This document shows positions 1 through 5,906 of a stretch of 7,518 nt of DNA, piece by piece (within the stretch, counting starts at the first letter, position 1; each line of letters begins with the position of its first letter). Where the stretch lies: the NCBI GenBank assembly GCA_000437255.1, contig FR899071.1:1-7518 (forward strand), in the 5' to 3' direction. The notes beneath the pieces are model-generated. The model ran no database searches. It was not told the origin of the DNA and was given only the letters and a program-made list of their open reading frames with translations. The position numbers and the translations under genes are program-made. Source of the DNA: Ruminococcus sp. CAG:403. GTDB lineage: Bacteria > Bacillota > Clostridia > Oscillospirales > Ruminococcaceae.

Positions 1-1847
1 GTCGGTACGTGGTACGGCGGCAATTCCATAACGAACGGAGCCGGGTCACCAGCGAACATCTTTGTCTTCTTCAAAATGATACCAGAAACAATGATAGCAG
101 CCATACCTAAGAAGTAGGCACCTGTTGCAATCCAAGCGGAACCGCCAAAGATTGCACCGGCAATCATTGCAATAAACGGCTGTTTTGCACCACACGGAAT
201 AAAGGTGGTGGTCATAATGGTCATACGACGGTCACGTTCATTTTCAATGGTTCTGGAAGCCATGATACCCGGGATACCGCATCCGGTACCAATCAGGATC
301 GGGATGAAGGACTTACCAGACAGACCGAACTTCCGGAAGATACGGTCCAGAACGAATGCGATACGTGCCATATAGCCGCATGCTTCCAGGATTGCCAGCA
401 GGATGAACAATACCAGCATCTGCGGAACGAAGCCCAATACAGCGCCAACACCGGCAACAATACCATCCAGAATCAAGCCCTTCAGCCAGTCTACACAATT
501 CAGTGCATCCAGTCCTTTTTCAATCAGAACCGGAATACCCGGAACCCATACGCCGTAGTCAGCCGGATCCGGTTCCCCTTCTGCGAACAGATCTGCTGCA
601 CCAGTCAGGTCATCCATGGTAGCTGTTTCTGTGGTAACTTCCAGGGTTTCTTCATCTTCTACATCATAGCTGAAATCGCTGTTGTATGTATTTGCATAGG
701 AAAGGATTTCATTCTTTGCAGCTTCTCCGTCGAAATCATCGGACTCGGTATCAATCAAGCCTTCCAATTCCTCGGTATCAACGCCTTCATCGCCCAAGTA
801 TGCAACATAGCCATCGATAATGGCATTGGTGTCGCCGTATTCTTCGGCAGCATCGTTATAGGAGCCGCTTCCGATGCCCAGCAAGTGCCAGCCATCGCCG
901 AACAGTCCATCGTTTGCCCAGTCTGTTGCTGCACTTCCGACGGTAACCATGGAAATGTAGTAAACCAGGAACATAATCACAGCAAAGATCGGCAAGCCCA
1001 GCCAACGGTTGGTAACTACCTTATCGATCTTATCGGATGTTGTCAAACCGCCCTTGTTCTTTTTCCGCAGGCAATCCTTGATCAGCTTGGAGATGTACTG
1101 ATACCGCTCATTGGTAATGATGCTCTCTGCATCATCATCCAGCTTTTCTTCTGCGGCAGTGATTTCTTTTTCAATGGCATCTTTGTGGCTGCCGGACAGT
1201 TTCAACTGTTCCAGTACCTTTTCATCCCGTTCAAACACCTTGATGGCATACCATCTCTTGCGTTCTTCCGGCACATCGTGCAGCAGTTCTGCTTCGATGT
1301 GAGAAATGGTGTTTTCTACATCACTGCTGAAGCTATGCTGTGCAACCATCGGCTTAGCTGCCATTGCAACCTGTACCGCAAGGTCTGCTGCTTCTGTAAT
1401 ACCAGTGCCCTTCAAAGCGGAGATCTCTACGACCTTACAACCCAATTCTTTTTCGAGCTGCTTAACTTGAATCTGGTCACCTGTCTTCTTTACGACATCC
1501 ATCATATTCAATGCAACGATAACCGGAATACCCAGTTCTACCAGCTGCGTAGTCAGGTACAGGTTCCGCTCCAAGTTGGTTGCATCGATGATATTCAGGA
1601 TTGCATTGGGATGTTCCGACAGCAGGTAGTTTCTTGCAACTACTTCTTCCAAGGTGTACGGAGAAAGGGAGTAAATACCCGGCAAGTCGGTGATGATGAC
1701 ATCCTTATGCCGCTTCAGCTTTCCTTCCTTCTTTTCTACGGTAACACCCGGCCAGTTTCCAACGAACTGATTGGAACCAGTCAATGCATTGAACAGCGTT
1801 GTTTTTCCGCAGTTCGGATTGCCGGCAAGGGCAATTTTGTATTCCAT
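1..1847 (-). CDS. feoB: Ferrous iron transporter B (FeoB), 3' end cut off by the window edge
   Basis: GTP-dependent Fe(II) permease of the inner membrane, seen for its first 615 residues. The N-terminal GTPase domain has G1 GNPNCGKT (residues 9-16), the switch region VGNWPGVTVE (29-38), G3 DLPG (54-57), G4 NMMD (114-117) and a G5-like SALKG (143-147). A helical GDI-like region follows, then the first membrane helix (about 288-305). The gate motif GTGCGIPG lies at 520-527 with Cys523, and PCGAK at 551-555 with Cys552. The visible end, ELPPYHVP, is a conserved FeoB segment, so the missing part should be the last membrane helices. Residues 331-431 form a strongly acidic insertion, treated as a finding. 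The ATG at 1847 is preceded by GGAAAGGATG (1863-1854). The gene follows feoA2 after 28 nt, so the two are almost certainly cotranscribed. Family assignment is secure from the motifs. Confidence 0.97.
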   Translation of the reverse strand, partial: MEYKIALAGNPNCGKTTLFNALTGSNQFVGNWPGVTVEKKEGKLKRHKDVIITDLPGIYSLSPYTLEEVVARNYLLSEHPNAILNIIDATNLERNLYLTTQLVELGIPVIVALNMMDVVKKTGDQIQVKQLEKELGCKVVEISALKGTGITEAADLAVQVAMAAKPMVAQHSFSSDVENTISHIEAELLHDVPEERKRWYAIKVFERDEKVLEQLKLSGSHKDAIEKEITAAEEKLDDDAESIITNERYQYISKLIKDCLRKKNKGGLTTSDKIDKVVTNRWLGLPIFAVIMFLVYYISMVTVGSAATDWANDGLFGDGWHLLGIGSGSYNDAAEEYGDTNAIIDGYVAYLGDEGVDTEELEGLIDTESDDFDGEAAKNEILSYANTYNSDFSYDVEDEETLEVTTETATMDDLTGAADLFAEGEPDPADYGVWVPGIPVLIEKGLDALNCVDWLKGLILDGIVAGVGAVLGFVPQMLVLFILLAILEACGYMARIAFVLDRIFRKFGLSGKSFIPILIGTGCGIPGIMASRTIENERDRRMTIMTTTFIPCGAKQPFIAMIAGAIFGGSAWIATGAYFLGMAAIIVSGIILKKTKMFAGDPAPFVMELPPYHVP

Positions 1848-1875
1848 ACATAACATCCTTTCCAGATTATTGCTC

Positions 1876-2097
1876 TTACTCTACTTCGATCATTTCTGCA
1901 TCTGCTTTCCGCAAAGACAGTTCATAGCCACGTACTGTAACCTCAATCGGATCACCCAACGGCGCTACTTTCTGAACGGTAACAGTTGTGCCTTTTGTCA
2001 AGCCCATATCCATGATTCTGCGCTTAACAGCACCAACACCGTGCAGCTTCTTCACAGTAACCGTCTGCCCAACAGCAGTTGTCTTCAGTGTGTTCAT
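1876..2097 (-). CDS. feoA: FeoA family protein, second copy (feoA2)
   Basis: A 73-residue FeoA protein: a small SH3-like beta-barrel of the fold also found at the C-terminus of DtxR repressors, which in studied systems helps FeoB function in the cytoplasm. The family signature VKRRIMDMGLTKGTTV is at residues 24-39, and a typical closing strand region (GDPIEVTVRGYELSLRKADA) is at 48-67. The frame stays open upstream and holds an earlier ATG at 2103, but GGAGG (2110-2106) lies 8 nt from the ATG at 2097 and only 2 nt from the one at 2103, so 2097 is chosen. It is the middle gene of feoA1-feoA2-feoB, with 28 nt to feoB and 176 nt to feoA1. The two FeoA proteins differ clearly in sequence, so they are probably not interchangeable. 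Confidence 0.93.
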   Translation of the reverse strand: MNTLKTTAVGQTVTVKKLHGVGAVKRRIMDMGLTKGTTVTVQKVAPLGDPIEVTVRGYELSLRKADAEMIEVE

Positions 2098-2159
2098 CTG
2101 CATTTCCTCCTTCTCCATACTTCTTCCCTGCAACAATTCTACGTTGTCAGTCCATATTG

Positions 2160-2274
2160 AAACCGGTATGTCCAAATAGGCCGTGCATGCCGGCAGCACA
2201 CGGCACCTTTTTTTGTAAAGGCGCAGCCATGCACTTTTTTCAATCCGCATGCACGTTTTGTATCACACCGGTTT
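2160..2274 (-). other. Structured intercistronic segment between feoA1 and feoA2
   Basis: Three nested helices can be drawn in the minus-strand transcript. P1 pairs AAACCGGTGTG (2274-2264) with CATACCGGTTT (2170-2160): 11 pairs, one of them G-U. P2 pairs CGTGCATGC (2255-2247) with GCATGCACG (2190-2182): 9 pairs. P3 pairs GCGCCTTT (2224-2217) with AAAGGTGC (2210-2203): 8 pairs, one G-U, with a six-base loop. A competing hairpin, GCCGTG (2204-2199) with CACGGC (2185-2180), uses bases needed by P2 and P3. P1 starts inside the feoA1 stop codon. No U-run follows any helix on the minus strand, so it is not an ordinary terminator, and the feoA2 ribosome site lies about 50 nt further on and is not covered. 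It could be an mRNA processing or stability element, a cis-regulatory RNA or the remains of a small palindromic insertion. Confidence 0.5.
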
Positions 2275-2486
2275 TATACCATAATTTTATTCGCCATTTC
2301 CTTGCTAATTGCAACACGGGAATCTTTTACATTGACAATCATATTGCCGCCGATTTCTGAAACAACAATGACAATTCCGCCAATTACAAAACCCAGATTT
2401 TCCAAAAACTGTCTGGTTTCTGCTTTTCCGCCCACTTTCTGAATGACGTTTTCTGCGCCAACGCTTGCCATGGTCAAAGGCATCAT
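2274..2486 (-). CDS. feoA: FeoA family protein, first gene of the feo operon (feoA1)
   Basis: A 70-residue FeoA-type protein of the clostridial kind that starts MMPL. Characteristic stretches are VGGKAETRQFLENLGF (residues 18-33), VVSEIGGNMIVNVKDSRVAI (41-60) and the closing ANKIMV (65-70). These fit the FeoA SH3-like fold, with the 'lgf..G..v.vvs..ggn..v...dsr.ai' pattern. The ATG at 2486 follows AGAGGTG (2500-2494) at 7 nt; a second ATG directly after it is less well placed. It is the first gene downstream of the feo promoter and operator, with a leader of about 74 nt. It lacks the RRIMDMGL-type signature of feoA2, so the operon carries two distinct FeoA subfamilies. The likely role is as a cytosolic partner or regulator of FeoB; the exact biochemical action of this subfamily is not known to me. 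Confidence 0.92.
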   Translation of the reverse strand: MMPLTMASVGAENVIQKVGGKAETRQFLENLGFVIGGIVIVVSEIGGNMIVNVKDSRVAISKEMANKIMV

Positions 2487-2538
2487 ACTGTTTCACCTCT
2501 CTATCTCTATGTTCCAACGGAACGATCCATTCTTTTTC

Positions 2539-2562
2539 GATGGTTAGCACCTTCTAACCATC
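2539..2562 (-). promoter_or_regulatory. feo operator: 9-bp perfect inverted repeat around TTAG-N6-CTAA
   Basis: GATGGTTAG and CTAACCATC form a perfect 9-bp inverted repeat with a 6-bp spacer. On the minus strand, GGTTAG begins 7 nt after the -10 box, so the site covers the predicted transcription start and the first roughly 20 transcribed bases. That is a typical position for a repressor. If transcribed, it would also form a hairpin at the extreme 5' end of the mRNA. The same core occurs at the start site of the DUF2325 operon. Confidence 0.8.
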
Positions 2563-2566
2563 CACT

Positions 2567-2595
2567 ATCATACTCCATCTGTCCGGAAAAGTCAA
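2567..2595 (-). promoter_or_regulatory. Sigma-A-type promoter of the feoA1-feoA2-feoB operon
   Basis: The minus strand shows TTGACT (2595-2590), a 17-bp spacer and TATGAT (2572-2567), differing from the vegetative consensus by one base in each box. Transcription should start near 2560, inside or at the edge of the operator at 2562-2539, giving a leader of about 74 nt before the feoA1 ATG. Confidence 0.85.
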
Positions 2596-2634
2596 TTGCT
2601 TTTTTGAAAAATTTCCAATCCATTTTGATTTTTG

Positions 2635-2670
2635 TTAGTTTCCGCTAATTTCAAAGTTAGTGCGCCCTAA
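2635..2670 (-). promoter_or_regulatory. Two distal TTAG-N6-CTAA sites upstream of the feo promoter
   Basis: Two further copies of the operator core lie upstream of the -35 box. One is at 2635-2648 (minus strand ATTAG, spacer CGGAAA, CTAAC) and the other at 2657-2670 (ATTAG, spacer GGCGCA, CTAAC). Their centres are 22 bp apart, about two helical turns, and lie roughly 80 and 100 bp upstream of the predicted start. No convincing second promoter or gene is visible around them. They are weaker palindromes than the start-site operator (4 perfect pairs plus one mismatch). Confidence 0.55.
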
Positions 2671-2744
2671 TTTATGTTTGTTTTTACGAATTTTTCTCAG
2701 GCACTGTTTCCCACCTGCAACCAGCTTTTGAAAGAGACCCCCAT

Positions 2745-2779
2745 AAAAAAGAGAACCACGCATACAATACGTGGTTCTC
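2745..2779 (-). terminator. Rho-independent terminator of the dockerin-metalloprotease gene
   Basis: On the minus strand a perfect 10-bp stem, GAGAACCACG (2779-2770) with CGTGGTTCTC (2760-2751), and a 9-nt loop are followed at once by TTTTTT (2750-2745). It starts 36 nt after the stop codon at 2816. The remaining intergenic DNA on the feo side (2671-2744) shows no feature I can support. Confidence 0.9.
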
Positions 2780-2815
2780 CGATACTATTATATATAATAT
2801 CTATATCATACTTTT

Positions 2816-4567
2816 TTAAAATGCAAACCGTCCGCTTTCCTGGCTGAGTTTGCTCCACATATAGCGCAGCATCCAACCATCAAAATCGGTAATCTTCATT
2901 GCAGACCCTGCCATCATCAAGGAGTTTTCTCCTCCCGGGAAGCCACCCGGCGGGAATCCATCCGATGCACCTTCTCCGCCATAGAAGTCGGTCATACCGA
3001 AACCGTGCCCGATCTCATGCTCTAATACATGCAGACCCGTTCCGTCCAGCATATTCAGGTAAGCAGCATCCGACAAGCGCTGTCCCCAGTCTCCGCCGCA
3101 TCCGCCGATAGACGGCCAGCCCTGTGTTGCCCAGAGATACATATCAAATCGGCTGTCTAAACCATTCGGATAATCGTAGCCGATTCCAGTGCTGAAATGA
3201 TAGAACCGGGAGATGTCATCCGGTGCACTTGGCAGCGTACTTGGAATTTCCTCCACACCGTTTGAAGTATCGCCGCTGCTGTCATACGGTTCCATCAAGG
3301 TATCATAGACCACTTCATCTTCCTGCAAATCCAGCAGACAACTGCGATCCAGAACCGCCCAGCCAACAATTTTTACTGTAACATGCTGATACGGCCAGTT
3401 CTCATAGCCAACCAGCCAATCTGTCCAGCCATTGACACAATCTGAAAGCATCTGTTCCATCTGCTGACGCTGTTGCAGGGTCAGCTGTCGGTAAGACTGC
3501 CAGCGAACCACATAGTTCAGCGTTCCGTTTCCAGCAACAATCTGATCGAAAATGGTATTTTGCCGACCGGTGGAATTTTCTCTTTGAATCCGATTCTCCC
3601 AAATCCAGTCTGCACCTGCCTGATAATCAGACGGCAAATCTGCAATGGTAATCGGCTGTGCCGTCGTGGTCGTAGTCGTTTCTGCCGGTGATGCACTGGT
3701 AACAAGCGTTGTAGTTGTGGTTGTAGTTGTCGTAGTTGTACTGCTTTCCACACTGGTTGTTTCCTGTACTATTGTGGTCAGCTCCTGCATCTGTGGGAAA
3801 ATGGTACAGGACGGAATGGCAACAGCTGCCTGATAAGCAGCGGTATCATCTCCCAGCAGATACCGCTGCAAGGTTACAACATCTGCCAAGGTAAAGGCAC
3901 CGTCCCCATTGGTATCACTAATGGCAATTTCCCAGAAGTCCAGAACGTACGAATCAAATTGCATTTCCATCTGCTGGAGCCGTTTAACATAGGCAAGATC
4001 CAAACCGCTGAGGCGTTTGTCCCAGTTCCAGTCCCCGGCAACCAATGTACCAGTAACCGGCTTCAAAATCCATGCTTCCTGCAAAGAATCAGACGGCGCT
4101 TGCTGTTCGACAGGCGCACCATACAGAGCAGATGAGGTGCAGGAAAGCACCGTACCTGCCTGCGTGCCAAGCTGATAGCTGCCATCCGCACGGGCTGCCA
4201 ACTGAAACGAAGTGGGCGTCTGTGCAATTGACGCACCTTGTTCCAAATTCAGGTAGTACTGTCCTTGATCCAGGGCAGATTTCAAAGAATAGCCGCCGTC
4301 CTCCAATTCTGTCAGGTACCACGTATTATACGCTGCGGCACCATCTGCCTGGTAGGTACACACGTTCGCTCCATCCTGTGCCTGTGCATTTGCCACCGTC
4401 AAATAAGTTCCACTAGCTGCATTGCAAAGCATGTAGCCCGTATACTGATTGGCAGCTTCCAGCTTCGGCAGCTTAGCTGCACCGAACACCTGTACACTGC
4501 TCCACATACCTGCCGCCAGACTGCACCCAGTCAGCATGGCAAGCATGCGGTTCCATTTTTTCTTCAT
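2816..4567 (-). CDS. Secreted ricin-lectin / dockerin / metzincin-like zinc protease
   Basis: A 583-residue exported protein. A signal peptide occupies about residues 1-30 (KKKWNR, then a hydrophobic stretch, with likely cleavage near VFGAA). An LTGC at 12-15 resembles a lipobox, but the hydrophobic core before it is short. Residues 38-170 look like a ricin-type beta-trefoil (SGTYLTV, NTWYLTEL, DGSYQL). Residues 176-240 are a type I dockerin with two calcium loops: D179/N181/D183/D190, and D218/N220/D222/D229 in DTNGDGAFTLAD. A Thr-rich linker covers 262-303, with 11 threonines in a row. The C-terminal domain (305-583) carries HEIGHGFGMTD at 517-527, an HExxHxxGxxD zinc site, with a possible Met-turn SLMMAGSA at 549-556. 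The dockerin would dock it on a cohesin scaffold outside the cell; peptidase activity is inferred. A TTG at 4585 is in frame, but GGAGGGG (4578-4572) fits the ATG at 4567. It is transcribed alone. Confidence 0.88.
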   Translation of the reverse strand: MKKKWNRMLAMLTGCSLAAGMWSSVQVFGAAKLPKLEAANQYTGYMLCNAASGTYLTVANAQAQDGANVCTYQADGAAAYNTWYLTELEDGGYSLKSALDQGQYYLNLEQGASIAQTPTSFQLAARADGSYQLGTQAGTVLSCTSSALYGAPVEQQAPSDSLQEAWILKPVTGTLVAGDWNWDKRLSGLDLAYVKRLQQMEMQFDSYVLDFWEIAISDTNGDGAFTLADVVTLQRYLLGDDTAAYQAAVAIPSCTIFPQMQELTTIVQETTSVESSTTTTTTTTTTTLVTSASPAETTTTTTAQPITIADLPSDYQAGADWIWENRIQRENSTGRQNTIFDQIVAGNGTLNYVVRWQSYRQLTLQQRQQMEQMLSDCVNGWTDWLVGYENWPYQHVTVKIVGWAVLDRSCLLDLQEDEVVYDTLMEPYDSSGDTSNGVEEIPSTLPSAPDDISRFYHFSTGIGYDYPNGLDSRFDMYLWATQGWPSIGGCGGDWGQRLSDAAYLNMLDGTGLHVLEHEIGHGFGMTDFYGGEGASDGFPPGGFPGGENSLMMAGSAMKITDFDGWMLRYMWSKLSQESGRFAF

Positions 4568-4599
4568 GAAACCCCTCCGTTTCAAAAATAATCCATCTT

Positions 4600-4628
4600 A
4601 TTGTAGCATAGTTCTAGTATTTTGTCAA
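4600..4628 (-). promoter_or_regulatory. Sigma-A-type promoter of the dockerin-metalloprotease gene
   Basis: The minus strand has a perfect TTGACA (4628-4623), a 17-bp spacer and TACAAT (4605-4600). The start should be near 4593, giving a short leader of about 25 nt that contains the GGAGGGG ribosome site. No TTAG-N6-CTAA site is present, so this gene appears to be outside the iron-linked control of its neighbours. Confidence 0.85.
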
Positions 4629-4629
4629 C

Positions 4630-4656
4630 TGTTTCTTATAAATTTAGAAAGAAACA
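4630..4656. promoter_or_regulatory. 8-bp inverted repeat directly upstream of the -35 box
   Basis: TGTTTCTT (4630-4637) and AAGAAACA (4649-4656) are perfect inverted arms around an 11-bp A/T-rich spacer. The repeat ends 1 bp before the -35 box of the dockerin gene promoter, a position typical of an activator or a modulating regulator. The arms are A/T-rich, so chance is possible. Confidence 0.4.
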
Positions 4657-4704
4657 CAAAAAATGAAGGGGCTGTTTTGTGAAGATTGAACCATTGCAGA
4701 CAAG

Positions 4705-4743
4705 AAAAAAGGATATCCGCTTTCCAAAAACGGATATCCTTTT
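4705..4743 (-). terminator. Rho-independent terminator of the DUF2325-DUF3793-flavodoxin operon
   Basis: A perfect 13-bp stem, AAAAGGATATCCG (minus 4743-4731) with CGGATATCCTTTT (4719-4707), has an 11-nt loop and a run of six T at 4710-4705. It begins 54 nt after the flavodoxin stop. The A/T-rich ends make it symmetric, so it could work in both directions, but no plus-strand gene approaches it. Confidence 0.9.
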
Positions 4744-4797
4744 CTCAAAGAGGATCTATGCATTTACGCTCTACAGAAGAGCTGTAACGGGAAACAA

Positions 4798-5205
4798 TTA
4801 CTTAGCGAAGTTTTCACCGAACTGCTTGCAGTTTTCCAAATCTTCCTCAGAAGGTGTTTCGTTGACAATCAAACCTTCATCGCCGAATACAACAGCACCG
4901 TCTGCCTTGGCGCGGTCTACCCAATCCCGCATCCACTGGCCGTCGCCCCAGCCATAGGAGCCAAACAGTGCGATGGTCTTGCCGCTGAGTTCGCCTTCTA
5001 CTTCTGCGAAGAACGGTTCAAATTCGGATTCTTCCAATACCTCATCACCCATTGCGGAACATCCAAAGGCAACACGATCATATACATCCAGCTTGCCGCT
5101 GAAATCAGAAACTGCGAACAAATCTGCGCCAGCACCTTCTGCAATTGCCTGTGCCATCTGTTCGGTATTTCCGGTACCACTCCAATAAATTACTGCTACT
5201 TTCAT
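4798..5205 (-). CDS. Short-chain flavodoxin
   Basis: A 135-residue FMN-binding electron carrier of the cytoplasm, close in length to well-known clostridial short-chain flavodoxins (about 137-138). The phosphate-binding loop is SGTGNT (residues 9-14) after a first beta strand, with Trp8 before it. The second FMN loop is GCSAMGDE (48-55), and the third, GSYGWGDG (82-89), provides Tyr84 and Trp86 as likely aromatic partners of the flavin. The protein is strongly acidic, as expected for a flavodoxin. In many bacteria flavodoxin replaces ferredoxin when iron is scarce, which fits its operon here and the operator shared with feo. The ATG at 5205 has AAAGGATC upstream (about 8 nt from AGGA). It is the last gene of its operon, 47 nt after the DUF3793 gene and before a strong terminator. 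A dedicated redox partner cannot be named from this window. Confidence 0.95.
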   Translation of the reverse strand: MKVAVIYWSGTGNTEQMAQAIAEGAGADLFAVSDFSGKLDVYDRVAFGCSAMGDEVLEESEFEPFFAEVEGELSGKTIALFGSYGWGDGQWMRDWVDRAKADGAVVFGDEGLIVNETPSEEDLENCKQFGENFAK

Positions 5206-5252
5206 TCTAATTGATCCTTTCCGGCGGTTTCACTCCAAACCGTCTACAAAAT

Positions 5253-5846
5253 TCAAAAAGCATTGCTGCTTTTTTCTGCAACTTGCAGCGCCTGATACAA
5301 GCTTCTGCCCTGCTTCATTTGTCTGCACAAATAGGAGCGGCAGCCGTCATACTGTGAGAACAGCTGTTTTGCCTGTTCGGCGTTTCGATACACTTTCCAA
5401 TAGCCCAGCAGCAAGTAGTCTTCCCCATGATGTGCAATAAATCCCAGCACATCTGCAACCGGATAGCCGAGAAACAATCCAATTTCATGTGGAAAAGTTG
5501 CAGACTGTTGAATGTGTTCTGCCAATTCCGACAGCATTGCGTCCAAAGACTGGGTCTGCCGGTAACCAAATTTTTTTCGAAGTAAGGTGCGAATCGAAGG
5601 AGAAAGCGCTGCTTCCAACCGCTGTTCCTGATAGACAAACAGCAGCAGCCGTTTTTTACAGCTGCATAAAATCCGAATGCGCAAACCGGAGAAAGCCATC
5701 TTTTGATGAAAGGCACGAATCTGTTTCCAGGTATCGCCAAGCGCCTGTCCCACAGAAAACAGCCCGGCTGGCTTGATTCCCATTAGAACCGGTGCCGTAT
5801 GATAGGCAAGCTGTTCTTCCAAACCGCTTGATCGAATCTGTTCCAT
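5253..5846 (-). CDS. DUF3793 family protein
   Basis: A 197-residue soluble protein that I recognise as DUF3793, a family of unknown function common in clostridia. Family-like stretches are AYHTAPVLMGIKPAGLFS (residues 14-31), FPHEIGLFLGYP (118-129) followed by DVLGFIAH, and GYWKVY (148-153) followed by FSQYDGC (163-169). There is no signal peptide, membrane helix or familiar catalytic motif. His16, Lys25, His120 and Glu121 sit in the best-defined motifs and are candidates for a binding or active site. The frame is open seven codons further upstream, to a start at 5867, but AGGAGG (5858-5853) is 6 nt before the ATG at 5846, which decides the start. It lies 60 nt after the DUF2325 gene and 47 nt before the flavodoxin gene in one operon under the iron-linked operator. 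An iron-starvation or flavodoxin-linked role is an inference from context only. Confidence 0.88.
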   Translation of the reverse strand: MEQIRSSGLEEQLAYHTAPVLMGIKPAGLFSVGQALGDTWKQIRAFHQKMAFSGLRIRILCSCKKRLLLFVYQEQRLEAALSPSIRTLLRKKFGYRQTQSLDAMLSELAEHIQQSATFPHEIGLFLGYPVADVLGFIAHHGEDYLLLGYWKVYRNAEQAKQLFSQYDGCRSYLCRQMKQGRSLYQALQVAEKSSNAF

Positions 5847-5906
5847 GCATTTCCTCCTGCGTTCCATTTCGGGATGTTGTTTGCAACGATTGCATTCCTG
5901 CTTCTC

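Noticed and set aside
885..1853. Long plus-strand open frame of 322 codons
   Set aside because: It lies fully antisense to feoB, whose frame has all GTPase motifs. The product is cysteine-rich with no recognisable domain, and no promoter or ribosome site supports it.
2180..2214. Plus-strand hairpin GCCGTG/CACGGC followed by a run of seven T, resembling a terminator
   Set aside because: No plus-strand gene leads into it; the segment makes more sense as part of the minus-strand intercistronic RNA.
2098..2250. N-terminal extension of feoA2 upstream of 2097
   Set aside because: The frame is open, but the extra residues match no FeoA feature. The stretch covers the folded intercistronic element, and the GGAGG at 2110-2106 is correctly spaced only for the ATG at 2097.
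2305..2550. Minus-strand frame starting with a GTG in the feo operator region and overlapping feoA1
   Set aside because: It begins within the operator hairpin, has no ribosome site and overlaps a well-supported feoA1 in another frame.
2703..2750. Fifteen-codon minus-strand reading frame (starts MGVSFKSW) just after the terminator T-run
   Set aside because: There is no ribosome site and no promoter, and a frame this short is expected by chance.
3645..3833. Plus-strand frame with a poly-valine run
   Set aside because: It is the antisense image of the poly-threonine linker in the dockerin protein. The threonine codons are mixed, so it is also not a simple trinucleotide repeat prone to slippage.
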